A DNA stretch of 64,000 bases from Steromphala cineraria. Its lineage: Eukaryota > Mollusca > Gastropoda > Trochida > Trochidae. The stretch covers positions 5,296,330-5,360,329 of the forward strand of contig OU744736.1 of the NCBI GenBank assembly GCA_916613615.1, in the 5' to 3' direction. Under the pieces are notes generated by a model. It did no database searches. It saw only the letters and a list, made by a program, of their open reading frames with translations, and was not told where the DNA came from. Below, piece after piece: positions 1 through 11,435 of this stretch (its first letter is position 1; each line of letters opens with the position of its first letter). The position numbers were made by a program, and so were the translations under genes.

Positions 1-2280
1 GCATCCTCTGAAGGTGAACACGATTATTTACATAAACATAATTATTTAATTATTTAACCCATTTTATATGTTTTAATTTGGCATAAAATTAATTCATCGA
101 TGATCCTAACCCTTAGTTACATACTGTATTCATTGAATATTTACGTACAATATAGGGTAATACAGCGAAAATATAATTCACATTTCACCAAAACAATGGA
201 AGTAATCTTCTCACTTCTCAATAAAAATATAATCCAGATTTTCTCACTGCATTGGAAGATTTAAGACTGATAATATTACCTCCCTAATATAGCATGCATT
301 GCTGAGAATCATTACCATTCATTGGTGTATTAGTTTTTGTCCGCATAGATTTTTCTGTCTATTTCATTATCGATCATAAAGTCATTTTTTTCCATTCCCA
401 GTTTTCTTCTTTTCCTCAAATTTCCGTTTTAGTGAGTGGATAAGAAACTAACTTGTGCTGCGTTAAGTAATAGTGCAAATTGGCTTGCTGTCAGTAAAGA
501 TTTCTTTTACGCGATTAATCTAAATTATCTATGTTTTTATAAAATGCCTGACGGAACTGAAGTTAACGCTGATAAGGATAGCTAAAGATTTGTTTTGTAA
601 GAATATAAATAATTGTTACAAGAATATTAAAAAGCGTAACTTTCTCGAAGCAGTTTTGATAGTTGGTGAGTATTGTGACAATATGTTTTCTCTATTTGAT
701 CTTTGGAGTCAATGGTGCAGAGGCGAAGTATCTAAGTGGCCATAGTATAACATTGCTAAATTTTCCATTTCATACTATTTTGACTGAAGGTTTGTTTTGA
801 ATGATATTACCTATTTCTATTCACTTTTTGTCTTCTCTGGTACCTATGAATTTATAAGCTTTTTATTGTCTCTATTTTGAAATTCATTTTTTGGAGTTCC
901 TGAAACAATTGCACCTAGTAAGCCTTCTTGAAAATATCACCTTAAACCCTTTTACGACATGGTTGCAATATTGAGATCACAGTTCGTAGTGATGCGGCTC
1001 ATTGTTGTTTTTTTTTGGTACATACTTAACATTTTGAAATTGTACTCAGATTACCCGCCCTTGAATCAATATATGAGGAAACCAACCGAATTAAACGGCT
1101 TCGTACAATTAGATTGAAGTAGTTAACATAATCTCATCATTATGATAATTGCCTTCAAAAACTTAGGGAAATACCGTTACAGAGACATACTACATTTGTG
1201 CAGTTATGAAAAACCCTCCTGTGATATGGTACTTTGTTTTGAAAGTAAGCATAAACTGCCATTAAGAGTCAGATAAAATGATCATTGTAAAACCAAGGAG
1301 CCTTTTGTTAGCGATTTCTAAGCTGGATATCAGCCTTTAACAATGTGAGTATGATGATGATTTGAACAGTAATAGTTATTGTTTGATACTTCGTCTTGTA
1401 ATGTGTTATTTCTACGTCAATATAATGAATTGTTTTCAAGAGAGGCTAAGGAACCTAACATCTCTAGAACCCTGCAGCACTTGGTTCGATTAGACATTGG
1501 TTTCTTTGTCAACTCAAATGTACTTATCACCAGTAAAAATGGTATCATCATCAATCATTTTGACACATTTGAGTTTAGCACGCAACACAGAGAACATGAC
1601 ACGGGAAAATAAAACTGGTTAGCATTTGAAATTTGACACGAATCCCTTGGAGATAATATTTGTCAAATAAACTTGGACTCGAAAAAGTTGACAATAGTCC
1701 CAGTGTGAACTCACCAGTTTGTTTCTCAAGGGCAGTTGTCAAAAGTAGGCTTCGTCAAATGTTCACAAAATTGATCTGTTCTTATGAATCACAGAATCGA
1801 TGCTTATTCTTTTCCTTTAATTATAGGGCTTGACATTTCATCAAAACTAGAAATTGGAAATGGAATGAGGTTTGTATTAGATAAGACAGCAGGTGATCTA
1901 TTTCGTTATGTAATAAGAATTTCTTTACACAGACGAAATGAGGTGCTAATTCAAAAATTCACTTCTTTCAGATAGAAGACGTAAATTTAAAAATTTGAAG
2001 ATACACATGTCCTTTAACAGATTTTGAATTATCTACAAGCAAGTGACAGGGACAGGTCACAAACAGATGTTGATGTTCAAGCAGAAAATTATTTTGAACA
2101 ACATATGAAGTGTTTTTAAGATATTTACTTCCATGTCTTAAATGCTCATTTATAATACGTTGTGGTTGCAAAATAGAGATTAAAGTTACAAGAGTCATTT
2201 CTGGAAGGCATGTTCTTATCGATCTCGAGCAAATAATTTATCACTACATAAACTTTTCCTGCTATTAGCAACAACTTTCG

Positions 2281-2684
2281 CATTCGTCTCTAAAATGAAT
2301 TGCAAACCTTACTTTGTGGGTTCGAATCGAATCGAATGGGGCTCGGCCCGAAAATGTAAAAAAATCTGTACTATTGAAGATAGTGTGATCCTAATATTTC
2401 GTCTTGGTACTAGGAGATGGTATAATAGTTAATTTCTAATTAACAACAGTTTCCAAAAGTATTTTTCAGATCATTTTTCGCACTGTTACTTACATTCGTC
2501 CCTAAAATAAATTGCAAACCTTACAGAGTGGGTTCGAATCCGGCATGGGGCTCGACCCGAAAATGTAAAAGAATCTGTACTATTGACGATAGTGTGATCC
2601 CAATAATTCGTCTTGTTACTAGGAAATGGTGAAATAGTTTATTTCCTATTAACAACTGTTTCCACAGTATTTTTCAGATCATAA
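2281..2684. repeat. 212-bp tandem dimer with tRNA B-box-like motif
   Basis: Two head-to-tail units start at 2281 and 2493 with the same opening bases (CATTCGTC) and the same order of landmarks. Each holds GTGGGTTCGAATC followed by GGGGCTCG. The second unit carries GGTTCGAATCC, a perfect RNA polymerase III B-box consensus. No matching A box or cloverleaf is clear, so this may be a decayed tRNA-derived SINE dimer or a chance match. The same dimer is at 27541-27944. Confidence 0.7.
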
Positions 2685-3604
2685 AAGGGGTGAATATACT
2701 GCCTTTCATGTGGGGTTTCTCATTCAAGCACTTCAGCATATCAAACGATAAAGTTGATATAACTAAACAGATTTGCAAAAAACATGGAATTGATTCTGTT
2801 TGACATGTGTTACTTTTACAAAGCTCACTGATATGTGAAAACGTAAAACTAAAACCCATTGATTACTTCATCTTAATAACGAGTCGTAAATATTCCCAGT
2901 GCAGATTCAATCAAATAGTTCCCCCAGTGCATCTGTCAAAGGTTGTCCTCGTCAAATGTTCACACATGTAACTTTTAACTCGAAAGATCAATGGTTATTG
3001 CTTTCTGTAATTATATGGTTTGATAAACCATGCTTGAAAATTGAATAACTTCCATATTAGATAAAGCAGCACACGATCGGTCTCTTTCGCCATAGAATTG
3101 GAATACTTAAATAACACAACTTAATTGTGATTCTCTTTTCAACGTCTTGGTCTTCTTTAGGAATAAAGGTAGAAAGGTACTTCTAAACATGATCAACAGG
3201 TTAAAGACAACAAATGCACTAATATCAATTGAAGTTGGTCATTGTAGGATAGCTTTCCTGTCAACTTATGATTTTAGACGATTTTACTTCAATGATTATA
3301 GTTTTTGTTGTTTCCTGAGTTTTACTTAAGAGCTTTTCTTCTTGCATCGACATTCCTTCAACAACAGGGAAAGGGTAACATTGAATGTCATGTGCGAGGC
3401 TGAGACGGAAACTCCCCTAACCAGGGTACTATAGAATATAAAAGTCAATATATATTAAACTTGATTGTGTAACTTTGTAGCATATCCAAGATACACACTG
3501 TTCTCATTTAATATTTAAACCCCTCCGAAATGTGAGTTATACCTATTTTCATGTAATATAGGCTGATTTAGTTGATTGTCTTTTCCCCCTGTAGACCATG
3601 CTAC

Positions 3605-3622
3605 ATATATATATATATATAT
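3605..3622. repeat. (TA)n microsatellite
   Basis: Uninterrupted alternating AT, slightly longer in the U2 copy (29742-29761). A second TA run nearby is also longer in U2 (about 29887-29904). Confidence 0.95.
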
Positions 3623-5270
3623 TGTTAACAAGTCGAAATGCGACGCATCCAGTCATCATTAAAATGATATCTACAGCAAGTGTCGTCAGAAGTATTTTAT
3701 TTTCAAATCTACATTTACTTCACGTGAGACCCCTTCATCTTTATACCTATATATATATGTTAAGTGGTCATTAACTATAGCTTTCCTACATCATGTTTAT
3801 TTTATTCAATGAAGTAATACATTTTCGGCCCATCCTGGAGACTAGGTGAAAATTGACTATCTAACAAATAACAAAGTTGTCATCGACCGCCAACTTCTGC
3901 TGGAAAAAAGCGTATTTGTTCTGCTTCGTATGATTTATTGACATTTTCAACACGAATTCGTTCAATGAAGCTTAAAAGTAATAATGACTGAAATGGCAAA
4001 CATGACATTTAGGTAGTTTAACAGTAACGAAGGTCATTTTCCTTTAAATTATTTTGCTTGAAGGTCTACATGAGTTAATGATTAGCTATTCCAACATGAC
4101 ATTATGACTACATTCTTTAATGGGTTTTGTCAATTTCTGTTTACTACGTCTATCACGTTTGAACAAAAAAAGATTTGCAATTTACATAATGCACAAATCT
4201 TGACGTTCAAGGTTTTACTGGTTTGTTTCAAACTATATATTTTACATAAATTGAAATGCTTTTCGAAATGTTATCAAAGGCAGTCTGTCCACTCTTGTGT
4301 TTCTTTCTACATAATTATTATATTTACCTAATTACAGCGTTGAAAGGACAGCGTTTTTGTTGACAACTAAACTGACGTTTCCTTATTAAAATTAAAATAT
4401 TTCCTTTTTTCAAAGAAAAGTAGATGAAATATAACTACTGCTCACTGACGTATTTAGATACATGTACATTATACCTTTAAAACCATCAGTTTGAAAATTG
4501 TATGTTACTTTTTTGGCATCAATTTGGATTTTCCTGAATCAGTAGGATAAATATATCTGCAAGTAAATGATTAAACCATTACAACATGCATATACGTTAA
4601 ATGTTAAAGAAATATTCCAAAGGAGCCTCGTAAAACAATATTTATTGATGAATCCTTTAGTTTTAGCTGACAAATCACCAAATCTGTCATACAAATTCAA
4701 AATTGGGAATTATCAAGTTTACCAGTTTTGATGGAGGCGCCATATTGCTATCTCAGACGATAAATGAGAGCGAGAAACCCCAGAGCGGGTATATGACGTA
4801 AGCAACACACAACGAAAATAGGAGACACCACTAAATTCAATGGTGAGTGGTGACGGCCGTCACACATGACTCTGCAACAACTGTTACTTCAGTAGATACG
4901 TCCTGGATAGCGTATATTCTATTTCTATAATGCCCAAATCTATAAAAGTACAATTCTGACTGCTGCAAACCTCCAGTTAAGGTTCGGACGTCACAAGGTT
5001 TGAACACTGACAATTATTAAGAATTTGTCTACGCTAAAGAAACACTACATTAAGTTAAAATAAAGTGTGAATGACCTTGTTGAGATAGAAACATTTGTAA
5101 AAAGACAAAATATAATAGAAAATATATTTTAGTTCATTTTACCACAAGTAAAAAAAAAAATAATTACTGACTGAATCTTGTCAAAGCTAAACCTAAAAAG
5201 GGAACCCCTGTAGATTTGGATCAAAATGCTATTGTTTATATCAATGAAAACACATATTTTATATTGGTGA

Positions 5271-7150
5271 ATAAAATTCCTTTTTCGGAGTGGCATTTTG
5301 AGTTGGAAGTTAAGTAAGGACGAATATTTATGGATAACAACTTCTTTATCCCGAGAACACGACATTAGAGAACACGACATTACGATCAAGCATGCTTAAA
5401 AACGACACTGACAGCTGTAGCAAAACGTTGTGTTCTCAGATTAAAAAAGGTTGTTATGCATAATTATTTGTCCTTATCAGAACAAAATTGTTTTGAGTAT
5501 TTTCTTATAATTCATCTTTTGAATAAATAAAATTATTTAACTGTTTTCTTACTTTTAAGTTTTGGGTTTTTGTCATTATTCAATTGAAAAGAAAGGTATA
5601 TTTTTAATGATCTGCACATATTATCACAACGTGTATCTTAACCCATCAAATCTTTCCAAAATGGCAACATCAGCTGTAAAAGGTTAGAGTAGTGCAGCCT
5701 GCAACCAGGAAGCTTTATGTCACTGTGTAATGGCTTAATGGTATAACTATAGCAGAATTAAACTTAAGGGATGAGACCAGCGCTGTTACCATTTCTCATT
5801 ATAAGATCTAAGAAAGGGATTGATTCATGATGACATGTACCTTATTCTAGTTTTAGTACATAACTTAATTTGTAATGAAACGAAATTAAGATGATCTATA
5901 TTATGTCAAACAGAGAACAAAGTGTAACAGATTTAGCTTAATCAATACTTTTACTTTAAGTTAAATATTTTTTCACAATGACCACTCAAAGATGTTTAAG
6001 GTTAGACGTTTTACAGCTTTCAACCAGACCACTATATTTCACTGTTTCCTGTGAAAGTCTAAATGATAAAATACAGCAGAATTGCACTTTAAAACAAGAC
6101 GTGCCAAATTAACAGATGCCATTAGTCATTGAAAGATCAAAGAACAGGAGAGAGAGAGAGCCAGAAGTCAAACACTTAGTCAGATCTTGCACATATAGAT
6201 TAATTCGTTGAGTTGGAAGATACACATTGGAGTCGTTGGATTGTTTAACCAATGGACAATGTCGTTAATTTATATGTGTTGTACAGTAGGTTGTAATGAC
6301 CGTTTAAACTTTGACGTTTAGTGGATGATTAAACTAGAATGAATAGAAAAAAGCTTATAACAGTTTGATGTATGAGATACAAATAGCGTTGAGCAAATAT
6401 AATAAACAGCATTTAGCATTTTAGAGTATAAAGAGCACTAGCTGAACATTATGTAGCATATTGAATAAAGTTAGATTCATCATGAAGCAAAGAGAAATTC
6501 CATGAAAATATAAAGCATTCATGTATGAAACATGCTAACAATGCGATATACATTGTGAAAAACTTACATTGTGTTCCTGTGTAACTAATTTTCATCGGTT
6601 TATCAGAGAGGCTAGACACCTCTTTCCATCGAGGACTGCTACACACTGAACATTAAGGTAGCAGTGGTCATGTGGCATGTTCACTGTATAATGTGAATGT
6701 TCAATATACAGTTGAAAAGCGACTCAGTGAGTTGTCGTCAGTCACATATGCCAAAGTTAAGAAATGGTTTTATGTGTTTTAAAAATTATTGACTTGAAGT
6801 TATGAACATTGTATGCTTGACGGCAATGTTTGAAAAACGGGACATTGACGATTGCCTGTCAGTCAAAAGTAATTTTGGAAACATTCAGAATAACAGTTAC
6901 GAGTTGAAAATGTTTACCAGGTATTATAATTAGTATTCATGTCATTTGGACGTATGAATTTGGCTTAACTGAATATATATGACAGTTTTAAGATTTCCTT
7001 AAAAACAAATATTTATCATAAAATTGTCATTTGGAGAAAGACTAATAGAGTTGTTTTAAATTCACATTATGAATATGACATGCGTTTGTATCAAAGTAAT
7101 ACAATGTGGCGAAAAACACGGATTTCCTCTTAAGAATGAAAGACAAAGAA
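5271..7150. repeat. Block beta, copy A1
   Basis: Homologous to B1 (16297-18300), A2 (31431-33290) and B2 (44536-46893). A1 versus A2 is nearly identical; A1 versus B1 is clearly more diverged, with many small indels. It holds two copies of the short module M (5655-5820, 5970-6148). A 15-bp perfect tandem (GAGAACACGACATTA twice, near 5352-5385) marks the A copies and is missing from B. No gene recognised. Confidence 0.82.
5655..6148. repeat. Module M pair (A1)
   Basis: Two copies of a roughly 160-bp module, the second more diverged. Landmarks in order: AATGGC-AC or AATGACCACTCA, GGTTAGA, CAACCAG, a TATTTCACTGT-like stretch, AATACAGC-like and AAGATC-AA. The core recurs at 16655, 16950, 24850, 31815, 32130, 44890, 45215 and 45508, so the module multiplied before and during the larger duplications. 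Confidence 0.75.
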
Positions 7151-8240
7151 AACTGTCTATTTATATATAATTATAGAGATACTTATGAAAAAAACCTCCC
7201 CATCATTCAATTAACTGCATGATCAACTTGTAAAAATAACTTGTCTAAGTTTAAGATATGAAATGGTAGATATATTTTGTTACATGATTATTCAAATCAT
7301 AAAACTGCTAATCGCTGTTACAGGAATCAAATATCAATATATTTGGGGAATATTTTTATTATCAGTTAAGCACTCTTTCTGAATGTTTCTCACTCTTAAA
7401 CTATGAAAATATCCCACTAGAACAGATGTAAGAGATGTTTATGTCACAGATAAACGGATATCAACTAACAATTCACTATAAAGTCAAATACCAACATGAA
7501 CATAAGTGTTTTCACGAAAATGAAGTTAAAAACATTCTCCCTCTTTTGTAGTGGGAGATTAGATTTTTTTGTGGGTATACAAATTATAAAATCCTTGAAA
7601 CCAACCGGGCAGATTACAAGATTACAAGATTAGAAAGTATTTATAGGCAATCAAAATTTACCGCTTTCATCCCTCCATGAACCGTGATCAAGGCTATTAT
7701 CTACCTTCCGCTTATCACCACTTAATTAAATCTAAGTAATCCCTCATTCTGTCCATCTGGCTTCGTCTCATGTATTGTATACTGTAACAACAATCAACTC
7801 CATCTGGCTTCCTCTCATGCATTGTGTACTATAACAACAATCCAATCACCATGTTCATCAAACTTGTTATATCTCTGTACATCAATCCAATTAATTGTAT
7901 AAACATATTCACCAATTATGTATATAATCACGTCTATATCATGCTCTGTATCACTTGCTTGAAACGGTGTTAGTACCTACACCGAAACGTCGCACTCTTG
8001 CAATAAAGAAGTTGTAAATCCATATAACTTGTTCTCATTCATCTTACCAACTTCTAAATGCCTCTTAAAGAAGTTAAAATTATTAATAATCCAACATCAA
8101 TCTTGAAAAAGTAGATAACTAAGAAATGAGTAAATACAGAGAAAGGTTTATGCTAATCGATCTAAAGAAGAATTTATTTAAAATAACTGCACAAAGGACA
8201 TTTAGTTAAACTTTGGAGCTATTTCATATTTCTCCTCTAT
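7150..8240. repeat. A-only segment with retroelement-like tail
   Basis: This segment is shared by A1 and A2 (33290-34384) but not by the B halves. A frame at 33578-33787 in U2 is stopped in U1 by a single change near 7549, so it is not conserved. Bases 7650-8045 look like the 3' end of a mobile element. No gene recognised. Confidence 0.7.
7650..8045 (+). mobile_element. Possible Penelope-like element 3' tail
   Basis: A small hairpin (CGGTGT...ACACCG) is followed by CCGAAACGTCGCAC, then GCAATAAAG and GTTGTAAATCC. Hairpin, GAAACGTCG and TTGTAAAT together resemble the untranslated 3' ends of Penelope-like elements; that is from memory of the family, not a search. No reverse transcriptase or GIY-YIG frame is left beside it. 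A 47-bp imperfect tandem (starts 7752 and 7799) lies upstream. Present in A1 and A2, so older than the U duplication. Confidence 0.35.
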
Positions 8241-11200
8241 GCCTCCCACCTGTGCATGTTTCCTTCATTTATAGTGCTTATAAAACCCTATCAAAGAAGG
8301 TCATCGTTCCTAGTTTTCTGTCTATTTGAAAACTACAATTGGTGCAGGTTACCTATTTGTTCGCTGATTTCAAGCAGACCACCAATTATTAAAATATCAT
8401 TTTCACTTGAACATGAGAAAATATTTAAACCTAAAGATAACTGCAATGAGTCATCCAACAAGTGATTATCTTCAACAAAATTTCCGATCTGATACTCAAT
8501 TTTAACAATCATATTTCCAATAAGCTTTCCGCAATTAGAGGATTACAAGTTAAAATGTATAGCCGAAAGCAATAAAGAGCTGTTAGCAATCATGTTACCA
8601 TTTATTACTGAATAAAGTAATTAGACGTTTTTTGCTTTTTCAGTTTGTATACCTAGCTAAAGATTACATTCTTGTACAAACCAATAGGAAAGATTGGCTT
8701 TCGATAATAAGAAATCAGTTTCAGCAGATCTTAAAATTAAACCATCAAGTTTGAAAATGTCGAAAGTACTGCATCGTAAACGAATTGCTATATTTTGATA
8801 ACTTTTCCAATTTCATTAACATGCGTAAGCAATTTTCCTCCTATAACAAATGTTTTATTACATTATATTGTGGAGTCCAGAGTTAAAAATCTTGTGAAAA
8901 TTACCAATATGTTCTTTGAGCTTTTTAAAAAATTCAATGTCCTTAATAACGTATCATTCATCGATTCATTGAGTTCGATAAATTTCATTAAAAGTCTCTA
9001 TTTAGAAGATTCAATGTTCAATATGTTTTGTTCGTGGATATTTTAAAGAATCGAACAAAATGGAGATAGCCATAGATGTAGATTGAAGGATCAAATTCAT
9101 TCTTTAGCTCAAGAAATCAAACAATCTTAAACATTTTGTTTTGAATTAATTGCATTCAAGATGCCTGTTTTTCAAAATTACTAAGATCAGTTAAAATGAT
9201 TTTGGCTAACTAAAGTTTGAAAGTTAGATTTATATTTATAAATTTCATTTCCATGCCTATGTGTGATTTTTCACAATTGCAAAAGGTTACTCTGCCAGTA
9301 CTCATGATTTTAGGAAGGCAGCTTTTGTGCTAATTGGGTATTTTAATGTCAAGACTATTTTGCAAATCTATGATAAATTCCAGATTTCAACTTGCCATTG
9401 GAAGCATATTTGTATAAACATGAATCCTCTCAACCCGGCAGAAGAATATTGAAAAGAAAGAACATTCTGCTATTGTGTTGACATAATTGTTTTGTTTTAA
9501 TTCAAGCTGAAACAATCACCCTGATGATTACCAGCAACAGAACATTTTATCAAACAGGATTTTTCTCAGTTTATAACCTCAATATTGATTAATTGCTTTG
9601 GGTTTGGTGGGTGGGGGGCAAATTCCTTTTTGTGAGAGCAGGGGGGTTGCCTTTCAAATAAATAAACACTGATTTAAATTGATCAACAGTTGGGAACTGT
9701 GTCAAGAAACGCTATGTTTAAAAAAAAAATGCATTGTTCTATGTAATGGCTTAGATGTTATTAATTTGTTACCTGTTTTCAGACAAAAGTCATATTCCTT
9801 TTCCAGGAGTCTCCAGATTATTATTTTTCCTTTTCAGGAGCTGCAATTCGAAGAAGTCAAGTTGATAATTTGTTCCTGAAAAAGTAATACTTCTTCTCCC
9901 GAATCAATCATTGGTAAATTGCATGTGTTGGCAAAGTTTTATTACTCATGGCCTAATTGTCTACAAAATACCAGTCATTTCCTTCACTTCCAGGTTTCTT
10001 CTGGTAATCATATTTCCAATTTAGGGACTGCAATAAAAAAAAAAGAAGCTAACTGGTGCTGCGATAAGGAATGACGCAAATGGGCTTGCTGTCAGTATAG
10101 ATGTATGTTATTTAACTTCATTATCCTTATTTTAGAAAAACGTCTGTAGGAACTGAAGTTCCAGCTAAGCGAAAGGATTTTTCCCTAGTAATGATTATCT
10201 AACCTTCAATGAGAAAGTTGGAAAGTAGATAAGTACTGCAGACCCTTAGTGACATTTCCCCCTGATTCCGAATATTGAGTACAGAGACGAACACATTTAA
10301 GGTTCAATGGATTTGCTCCCTTTTTTATCTATGACCGTTTTAAACTGATATTTTCTTTTTCAAAATTGCATTTATCGTCTTTTTGTCTTCTGTGTATCGA
10401 AATTTAAATACATACTTTGCTAAGTTCAATTGAGATAGGATACCATTGTTCTCTTATGACAGGCAATAATTCCTACTCCTGCTTCAGGTTTCACTCACTG
10501 ATAACAATAAGAGTAATTACAGTAATTATGATTTTTAGAAAGAAGCCTTTGAGCTTCGAGCCTCTTTCATAATTGATGTGAGCTTTGAGCCTCTTTCATA
10601 ATTTGCAGAATTTAAGGACAGATCACTTGATACCAATAAGCCCTAAACAAGAAAGTGCGTCGTCTTTAGAAATACTGAATAAAAGGCAACAGATCAATGG
10701 TTTTAATGCAAAGAACAATGCGTTGACGTCAATGATAGATACATGTCAAAGATCAAAGAAAGATATCTATACAGAAACATGTTGCGTGAATCATCATCAT
10801 CTGAAATTTTGATTCATCTTAATGACTTTCCTACACCTATCTTATTCTAGCGAATACATGGAAGGGTTTGGTCTAGGCTCTGTGTTCTGTAGATTCAATC
10901 GATAAACATGATATTGTCATAATATCTTTATCATTTCATTTCAGGTTTACAGTCAATTGTATATTGTTGAACTTTGTTAACAGGTACGTGAGACAACCCA
11001 TATAGTATAATAAACTATGTATGTGTATCAAACAAAACCGAAATGCATAGACTCAGTTCAAGGTTAAATAACAAAACCAAATAAATCTAAAAACAATGGG
11101 TAACTAAAAAGGTAATATCAAACAGTAGAGAAGACGGTTGGACGTGGGATTTTGACATAGCAATGTTGAAATCGAAACTCCACTATTTGCACATGTAGTT

Positions 11201-11435
11201 TTGATTAGGAACATATTTATCATTTGAACATGGGCTTCTAATCCGTTTGCTGAGCAAAAGGCCCTGCACTACTTTCATGTTTACAATCGTTTATACTGAC
11301 ACATAAGACAGATGTAATATGTTTAATGAGTAGGAATTATTTCCTATTTTTGAAACTAAAAACCTGACAAAAAGAAAACTCATATTTAGTATATATCCTT
11401 CAAATGAAAGATTTTGTTGACAGCTGGAACCAAAC
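8240..11435. repeat. Block gamma, copy A1
   Basis: One of four gamma copies (others 21231-24324, 34384-37575, 49824-52700). Long stretches are identical in all four, for example around 9780-9880. A1 and A2 keep about 115 bp near 9118-9232 that B1 and B2 have lost. Frames such as 9679-9879 and 10585-10812 persist in all copies, but so does the flanking noncoding sequence, so this is not evidence of protein function. A perfect CRE (TGACGTCA) lies at 10724-10731. No gene recognised. Confidence 0.85.

Larger units (their letters stand above)
1..5270. repeat. Block alpha, copy 1 (noncoding)
   Basis: AT-rich sequence with no recognised gene. It is present as alpha copy 2 (25064-31430), is absent from the B halves, and has a strongly diverged relative at 61680-64000 covering about 2870-4400. 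It contains a 212-bp tandem dimer and a TA run. U1 has bases 573-718 that U2 lacks, and U1 lacks 15 bases present in U2 at about 30501-30516. Short frames here (for example 1379-1612, 1784-1975) are preserved between copies only because the DNA is nearly identical, so they are not evidence of coding. Confidence 0.85.

Noticed and set aside
2330..2350. GGTTCGAATCGAATCGAAT as a tRNA gene 3' half
   Set aside because: No acceptor, D or anticodon arms fold upstream; the sequence looks like a slipped GAATC repeat.
9679..9879. 66-codon frame found in all four gamma copies with almost the same protein
   Set aside because: Flanking noncoding sequence is equally conserved and the protein is unremarkable, so persistence follows from overall DNA identity.
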